Made by a program: the position numbers and the translations under genes. From an uncultured Rhodospirillaceae bacterium (GTDB lineage Bacteria > Pseudomonadota > Alphaproteobacteria > Rhodospirillales > UBA2165), in the NCBI GenBank assembly GCA_913054205.1, contig CAJXJM010000075.1:1-8984 (forward strand): DNA of 8,984 nucleotides, written 5' to 3'. The notes beneath the pieces are model-generated. The model was not told the origin of the DNA and did no database searches. It saw only the letters and a list, made by a program, of their open reading frames with translations. Positions 5,903 through 8,984 of this stretch are shown here, piece after piece. The stretch's first letter is position 1. Each line of letters opens with the position of its first letter.

Positions 5903-6149
5903 TTACAGCGCCGTATGATGAAATAGCGGTATCAACTTTGTTGCCGCCGATATGCCATCTGCGTCGGACCTGACCATCCATATACTTGCCGCAGTGGCAG
6001 AAGATGAGCGCAAGCGGACAGCCGAGCGCACCAAGGTGGCACTGCAAGCTCTGAAAGACCGGGGTGTCAAGTTGGGCGCACCAGCAGAGGCTCTGAAGGC
6101 GGCAGGGATCAGGGGCAATGAGATCAAAGCCGCCCGATCGATGCGCTAA
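5900..6149 (+). pseudogene. Serine recombinase (resolvase/invertase) fragment
   Basis: From the ATG at 5952 the frame reads MPSASDLTIHILAAVAEDER, KRTAERTKVALQALKDRGVK and LGAP. This is the highly conserved end of the resolvase catalytic domain, including the long E helix with its DER and ERTK segment. Going upstream the same frame reads SGINFVAAD back to 5925. The sequence before it (5900-5923, NLQRRMMK) continues the family pattern only after skipping the T at 5924, so a 1-base insertion has frameshifted the gene. The catalytic serine region and most of the N-terminal domain are absent, and the frame ends at TAA 6147-6149 without a recognisable helix-turn-helix. Serine recombinases cut and rejoin DNA at res, att or inversion sites; this remnant cannot be active. 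The neighbouring truncated SRPBCC gene and AT-rich stretch fit the scar of a lost mobile element. Confidence 0.75.
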
Positions 6150-6241
6150 CTATCCATGGTGCCAATGATGTCCTAAAGAACTATGCGAGGGACGACATCA
6201 AGTATGATGAGATGCGAAGCATTTGGGACCGTGGCATATGA
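6137..6241 (+). pseudogene. Unrecognised coding-like fragment after the recombinase
   Basis: In a frame shifted relative to the recombinase fragment, 34 codons up to the TGA at 6239-6241 read IDALTIHGANDVLKNYARDD and then IKYDEMRSIWDRGI. The composition looks protein-like and there is no start codon with a ribosome binding site in this frame. It could be the C-terminal end of an unknown gene fused by deletion, or a frameshifted continuation of the recombinase reading frame (KAARS then IDALT). I do not recognise a family, and a frame this short can be open by chance. Confidence 0.35.
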
Positions 6242-6387
6242 CTATGACCCTTAATAGACATTTTAAACTCAATGGAAAGGATAAGATATTGTCGCATAAT
6301 ATATATTATGTAAAGTAATTCTGTTTTTTCATATTATATTTTATTATCAATGAGTTATGGAACATACATCGTGTATTTTAGAAAAAG
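6242..6387. other. AT-rich non-coding stretch
   Basis: This gap between the mobile-element scar and the 3' end of the MBL-fold gene is far richer in A and T than its surroundings. I see no coding frame. It holds a perfect 16-bp palindrome (6295-6310) and a small inverted repeat ATACA-TCG-TGTAT (6366-6378). The latter lies just past the stop of the leftward MBL-fold gene but lacks a following T-run, so no terminator is claimed. Confidence 0.55.
6295..6310. repeat. Perfect 16-bp AT palindrome
   Basis: CATAATATATATTATG is identical to its reverse complement. It lies about 145 bp after the end of the serine-recombinase fragment, in an AT-rich gap. It may be a leftover recombination site, a protein-binding site or chance in AT-rich DNA; the sequence does not decide. 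Confidence 0.5.
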
Positions 6388-7167
6388 TTATTTCCCGATC
6401 TCAACAACCATCCCGTCATAGGCCAATGCGGCGAAATCTGGCAGTCTGGCGCTGACGGACTCAAAGTCGATGCGATGAGATAAATGCGTCAGGATAAGTT
6501 TTCGTGGACCGACCCGCTCGGCCCATTCGAGAACTTTGTCGACATCGGCATGCGTGGTATGCGGTTCTTCCCAAAGTGCGCCGACCATCCAGGTGTCGAT
6601 GCCTTTAAGTTTCTCAAAACTTTCCTCCGGCATGTCGACAACATCGGTCGAATAGGCAAAATCGTTAAGGCGAAAACCAAGTGTTTTCATAAAACCATGA
6701 TCCTGATCCAAAACATCAATTTTAAAACCGCCAATTTCAAATCGATCACCGACCGCAATGTCATGGCGCGTCAGACAGGGTTTATAGAAAAAATTCACAT
6801 CGTTTTTCAGCGACTCGAGCACATAGCCAAACCGCGCCGAAATATCATGCCAGGTTTTTGCATCCGCATAAGCGGGTATCCACGCGTTCATCGCTCGATT
6901 TATGGCGCGCAGATCGTCAATGCCATGCAGATGGTCGGCATGTCCATGGGTATATAAAACGCCGTCAATGTGCTCGACCTCAGCGGCCAGCAGCTGAGCG
7001 CGGAGATCGGGCGATGTATCGACAAGCACACAGGTTTCGCCGTCTTCAACGAGTATTGAGGGCCGAGAACGCCGGTTTTTAGGGTTTTTTGGGTCGGCTT
7101 TGCCCCAGCCTTCGCCAATCATCGGCGTGCCACCACTATGTCCGGAGCCTAAAACCGTCACTTTCAT
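6388..7167 (-). CDS. MBL-fold metallo-hydrolase, PhnP-like
   Basis: This is a cytoplasmic metal-dependent hydrolase of the metallo-beta-lactamase fold, closest in pattern to PhnP-type phosphodiesterases. Counting from the GTG at 7170, the N-terminal signature GSGHSGGTPMIGEGWG (8-23) is followed by DPKNPKNRRSRPS (26-38), a pair characteristic of this subfamily. The metal ligands are visible: THGHADH (74-80), His158 in DQDHG, Asp176 in STD, and His229 in LTHLSHR. HTTHAD (204-209) is another conserved motif. PhnP itself opens cyclic phosphate esters in phosphonate breakdown, but no phn genes are here and the true substrate is unknown. I chose the ATG at 7167 (MKVTVLGSG); the adjacent GTG at 7170 is an alternative. 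The gene begins 19 bp after the TatD stop, and the tatD/MBL order is a familiar one in alphaproteobacteria, so co-transcription is likely. Confidence 0.92.
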   Translation of the reverse strand: MKVTVLGSGHSGGTPMIGEGWGKADPKNPKNRRSRPSILVEDGETCVLVDTSPDLRAQLLAAEVEHIDGVLYTHGHADHLHGIDDLRAINRAMNAWIPAYADAKTWHDISARFGYVLESLKNDVNFFYKPCLTRHDIAVGDRFEIGGFKIDVLDQDHGFMKTLGFRLNDFAYSTDVVDMPEESFEKLKGIDTWMVGALWEEPHTTHADVDKVLEWAERVGPRKLILTHLSHRIDFESVSARLPDFAALAYDGMVVEIGK

Positions 7168-7186
7168 CACTTAGGCCGGACCGACG

Positions 7187-7966
7187 TCATGGTTTTTGGG
7201 CTTTGGTAAACAGTCTGAAAAAGTTGTCGGTCGTCCGTTGCGCCAGGGTTTCGACGTCAATGTCGAAGATTTCTGCGGCTTTGGCGGCGGTATGAGCGAC
7301 AAAAGACGGCTCATTGGTCTTACCGCGATGCGGTATGGGCGCCAAAAACGGCGCATCGGTCTCGACCAATATATGATCGAGCGGCACAGATTTGACTGTC
7401 TCACGGATGTCTTCGGCGGTCTTGAAGGTGATAATACCGGATAAAGAGATCGCCATGCCGTGGCCAACCGCACATTTTGCCAGCCCTGGCCCGGCACTGA
7501 AACAGTGAATCAGCCCTGGAAAGGCGCCCTTTTGCTGTTCTTCATCAATAATCGCAATGGTGCGTTCATCGGCATCGCGGGTATGAACGATGACCGGCAG
7601 CTGAGTTTGGCGAGCCGCCTCGATATGGGTGCGAAAACTGCGTTCCTGGGCCTCTCGTGGTGAATTGTCGTAGAAAAAATCAAGGCCGGTCTCGCCAATG
7701 CCGACGACTTTTGGGTGTTTGGTCAATTCAACCAAAGTCTCAACATCGGTTTCTGGCTCAACACCAGATTCGTGCGGATGAATACCGACGGTGCAGGCAA
7801 TATTATCGCGGCCCTCGGTTGTCGCTAAAACGCTGTCAAATTCACTTAGTTTTGTGCTGATTGACAACATAAAGCCGACATTCGCCTCGGCGGCGCGCGC
7901 TAACGCACCTTCAAGGTCTTCAACGAGGCCTTCGTAATTCAGATGGCAATGGCTATCGACGAGCAT
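7187..7966 (-). CDS. tatD: TatD family metal-dependent deoxyribonuclease
   Basis: TatD-family proteins are TIM-barrel amidohydrolase-type nucleases acting on DNA 3' ends in the cytoplasm. The 259-aa product has all family motifs: DSHCHL (4-9, metal ligands His6 and His8), GIHPH (61-65), GETGLDF (91-97, metal Glu92), HTRDAD (128-133), HCF (154-156), ETDAPFLAP (202-210) with the catalytic Asp204, and the HRGKTNEP segment (213-220). The start at 7966 gives MLVDSHCHL, the normal family N-terminus; the longer open frame back to 8095 only adds residues read from the 3' end of the TRAP gene in another frame and is rejected. A weak AGAAAGA lies upstream. It sits between the TRAP permease and the MBL-fold gene on the same strand. 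Which of the TatD paralogues (TatD, YcfH, YjjV) it corresponds to is not certain. Confidence 0.94.
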   Translation of the reverse strand: MLVDSHCHLNYEGLVEDLEGALARAAEANVGFMLSISTKLSEFDSVLATTEGRDNIACTVGIHPHESGVEPETDVETLVELTKHPKVVGIGETGLDFFYDNSPREAQERSFRTHIEAARQTQLPVIVHTRDADERTIAIIDEEQQKGAFPGLIHCFSAGPGLAKCAVGHGMAISLSGIITFKTAEDIRETVKSVPLDHILVETDAPFLAPIPHRGKTNEPSFVAHTAAKAAEIFDIDVETLAQRTTDNFFRLFTKAQKP

Positions 7967-8036
7967 GGAATTCTTTCTATCGGCGTGAGGGAAGCGTTTT
8001 GTAGCACCCTCCTCCGCATAAAGCCAATTTGGAAAT

Positions 8037-8984
8037 TTACGAAACCGCTGCCGCCAGGGTTTTCTCGCGGGCGCGAATAAACCAATACCCGGCAATGCCC
8101 AATCCGCTCAGCACAACAACAATCGGTGAGGTTTGACCAAACCAAACGGTTGAGCCGCCGATCAGAAGTGCGGCAAATAACTGAATGCCCGCCAGGACAT
8201 ATTTTGAGGCATCACCGCCAACGATATCTCGAATCGCACGCGACAAATACCACCCTGCGACCATGGCGGATATAATGGCATAGCCAATGGCCAAAGGTGT
8301 TCCGATAAATATCAATGCCGGATTGAAGACCCAGAGGAACGGCAGCAAATACGCAGCTGCCGCTAATTGAATACCGACCCAACCGGTGATCCACATATTG
8401 CTGCCGGCAAGGCCGGCAGCAACATAACTGGCAACCGCGACCGGCGGCGTCAGCATCGAGAGAAGCCCGAAGTAAAACAGGAACAAGTGCGCGGCCATCG
8501 GCTCGACCTTCATTTCGACCATGGCAGGTCCAAGAACGGTCGCCAGCACTATATAAACCGCGGCCGTCGGCATTCCCATGCCGAGTATGATGGAGATCAA
8601 CGCGGTCAGCAAAAGCATCGCCAATAGTCCCGCATTGGCGCCAATTTCAGCCAGCAGAATGGTGAGCTGGAATGCCAGGCCAGTGGAGTTCATCACGCCG
8701 ATGACCACCCCTGCCGCGCCGCCAATCAGCACGATGGGCAATAGCGCTTCACCGCTACCGAAAATAAAGTCACGCCATTCCGGGATCGATAACAAACGAC
8801 GTTTTTTGAGCACCATCAAAACAAGCAGGGCGCCAATGGCATAGAGGGCCGACAAGGCCGGCGTGAAGCTGAGCCAGAAAATGTAGTAGAGCAAAACTGC
8901 AATCGGGATGAGGAATACCCAACCGCTTAAAAATGTCGCGAGCACCAGCGGCAACTCGGCTTTGGGTAGGCCTTTCAGGCCATA
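8037..8984 (-). CDS. TRAP transporter fused permease, C-terminal part (5' end outside window)
   Basis: This is an inner-membrane secondary transporter subunit that imports a solute using the Na+ gradient and a periplasmic binding protein. The frame is open to the right edge, where it begins GLKGLPKAELP, a segment typical of the TAXI-type permeases in which the small (4TM) and large (12TM) TRAP subunits are fused. About 315 codons are visible. The DctM-like signature is clear: GMGMPTAAVYIVLATVLGPA, then FYFGLLSMLTPPVAVASYVA and AGLAGSNMWITGW. Several more hydrophobic helices follow, ending KTLAAAVS. The missing N-terminal part should contain the DctQ-like portion. The substrate cannot be told; its TAXI binding protein would be expected nearby, beyond the window. 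TatD begins 70 bp downstream on the same strand, with no clear terminator between them, so read-through is possible. Confidence 0.9.
   Translation of the reverse strand, partial: YGLKGLPKAELPLVLATFLSGWVFLIPIAVLLYYIFWLSFTPALSALYAIGALLVLMVLKKRRLLSIPEWRDFIFGSGEALLPIVLIGGAAGVVIGVMNSTGLAFQLTILLAEIGANAGLLAMLLLTALISIILGMGMPTAAVYIVLATVLGPAMVEMKVEPMAAHLFLFYFGLLSMLTPPVAVASYVAAGLAGSNMWITGWVGIQLAAAAYLLPFLWVFNPALIFIGTPLAIGYAIISAMVAGWYLSRAIRDIVGGDASKYVLAGIQLFAALLIGGSTVWFGQTSPIVVVLSGLGIAGYWFIRAREKTLAAAVS

Noticed and set aside
6366..6378. ATACA-TCG-TGTAT hairpin as terminator of the MBL-fold gene
   Set aside because: It has a five-pair AT-rich stem with a three-base loop and no following T-run in the leftward direction.
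6484..6957. 157-codon + strand open frame opposite the MBL-fold gene
   Set aside because: It is antisense to a gene with all its catalytic motifs, and has no ribosome binding site or family features.
7967..8036. Terminator or promoter between the TRAP permease and tatD genes
   Set aside because: GAGGG and CCCTC segments could pair around a long loop, but the stem is short and no T-run or convincing -35/-10 pair is present.
7967..8095. N-terminal extension of the TatD frame (43 extra residues)
   Set aside because: It overlaps the 3' end of the TRAP permease in another frame, and the family N-terminus MLVDSHCHL begins exactly at 7966.
8367..8844. Two + strand open frames opposite the TRAP permease
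   Set aside because: They are antisense shadows of a strongly conserved membrane protein frame.

Overview
The window looks like an ordinary chromosomal stretch of a proteobacterium, most likely an alphaproteobacterium of moderate GC. This is inferred from the gene content: HflX, MazG, a TatD/PhnP-like pair, a fused TRAP permease, a beta-hydroxyacid dehydrogenase, and a small conserved-looking protein of a type I associate with alphaproteobacteria. No rRNA, tRNA, CRISPR array or intact insertion sequence was seen. Both ends cut a gene: hflX on the left, a TRAP permease on the right.

Left block, + strand (2-3035): the C-terminal two-thirds of the ribosome-associated GTPase HflX; a small protein (997-1266) with a ribbon-helix-helix-like pattern, preceded by a palindrome that overlaps a plausible -10 box; an inositol-monophosphatase-family phosphatase starting 9 bp after it; and a 3-hydroxyisobutyrate-dehydrogenase-type reductase with its own strong ribosome binding site.

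Middle block (3036-5669): the gap behind the reductase holds a decayed lipoprotein gene on the - strand (signal peptide and lipobox intact, then a stop and a frameshift). Next come mazG (- strand) and, divergently, a short secreted FecR-domain protein and a bile acid:sodium symporter family transporter only 16 bp apart. The FecR tail looks frameshifted.

Scar (5666-6387): the 3' half of an SRPBCC/AHSA1-type gene (- strand) abuts, near 5900, a serine-recombinase fragment that itself carries a 1-base frameshift. A coding-like but unrecognised reading frame follows, then a very AT-rich stretch with a perfect 16-bp palindrome. This is the clearest sign of past mobile-element activity here.

Right block, - strand (6388-8984): fused TRAP permease, TatD nuclease and a PhnP-like metallo-beta-lactamase-fold hydrolase, in that transcriptional order and possibly co-transcribed.

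I did not find a convincing new multi-gene system. The best leads are the small RHH-like gene with its promoter palindrome, the FecR/transporter pair, and the two gene graveyards.
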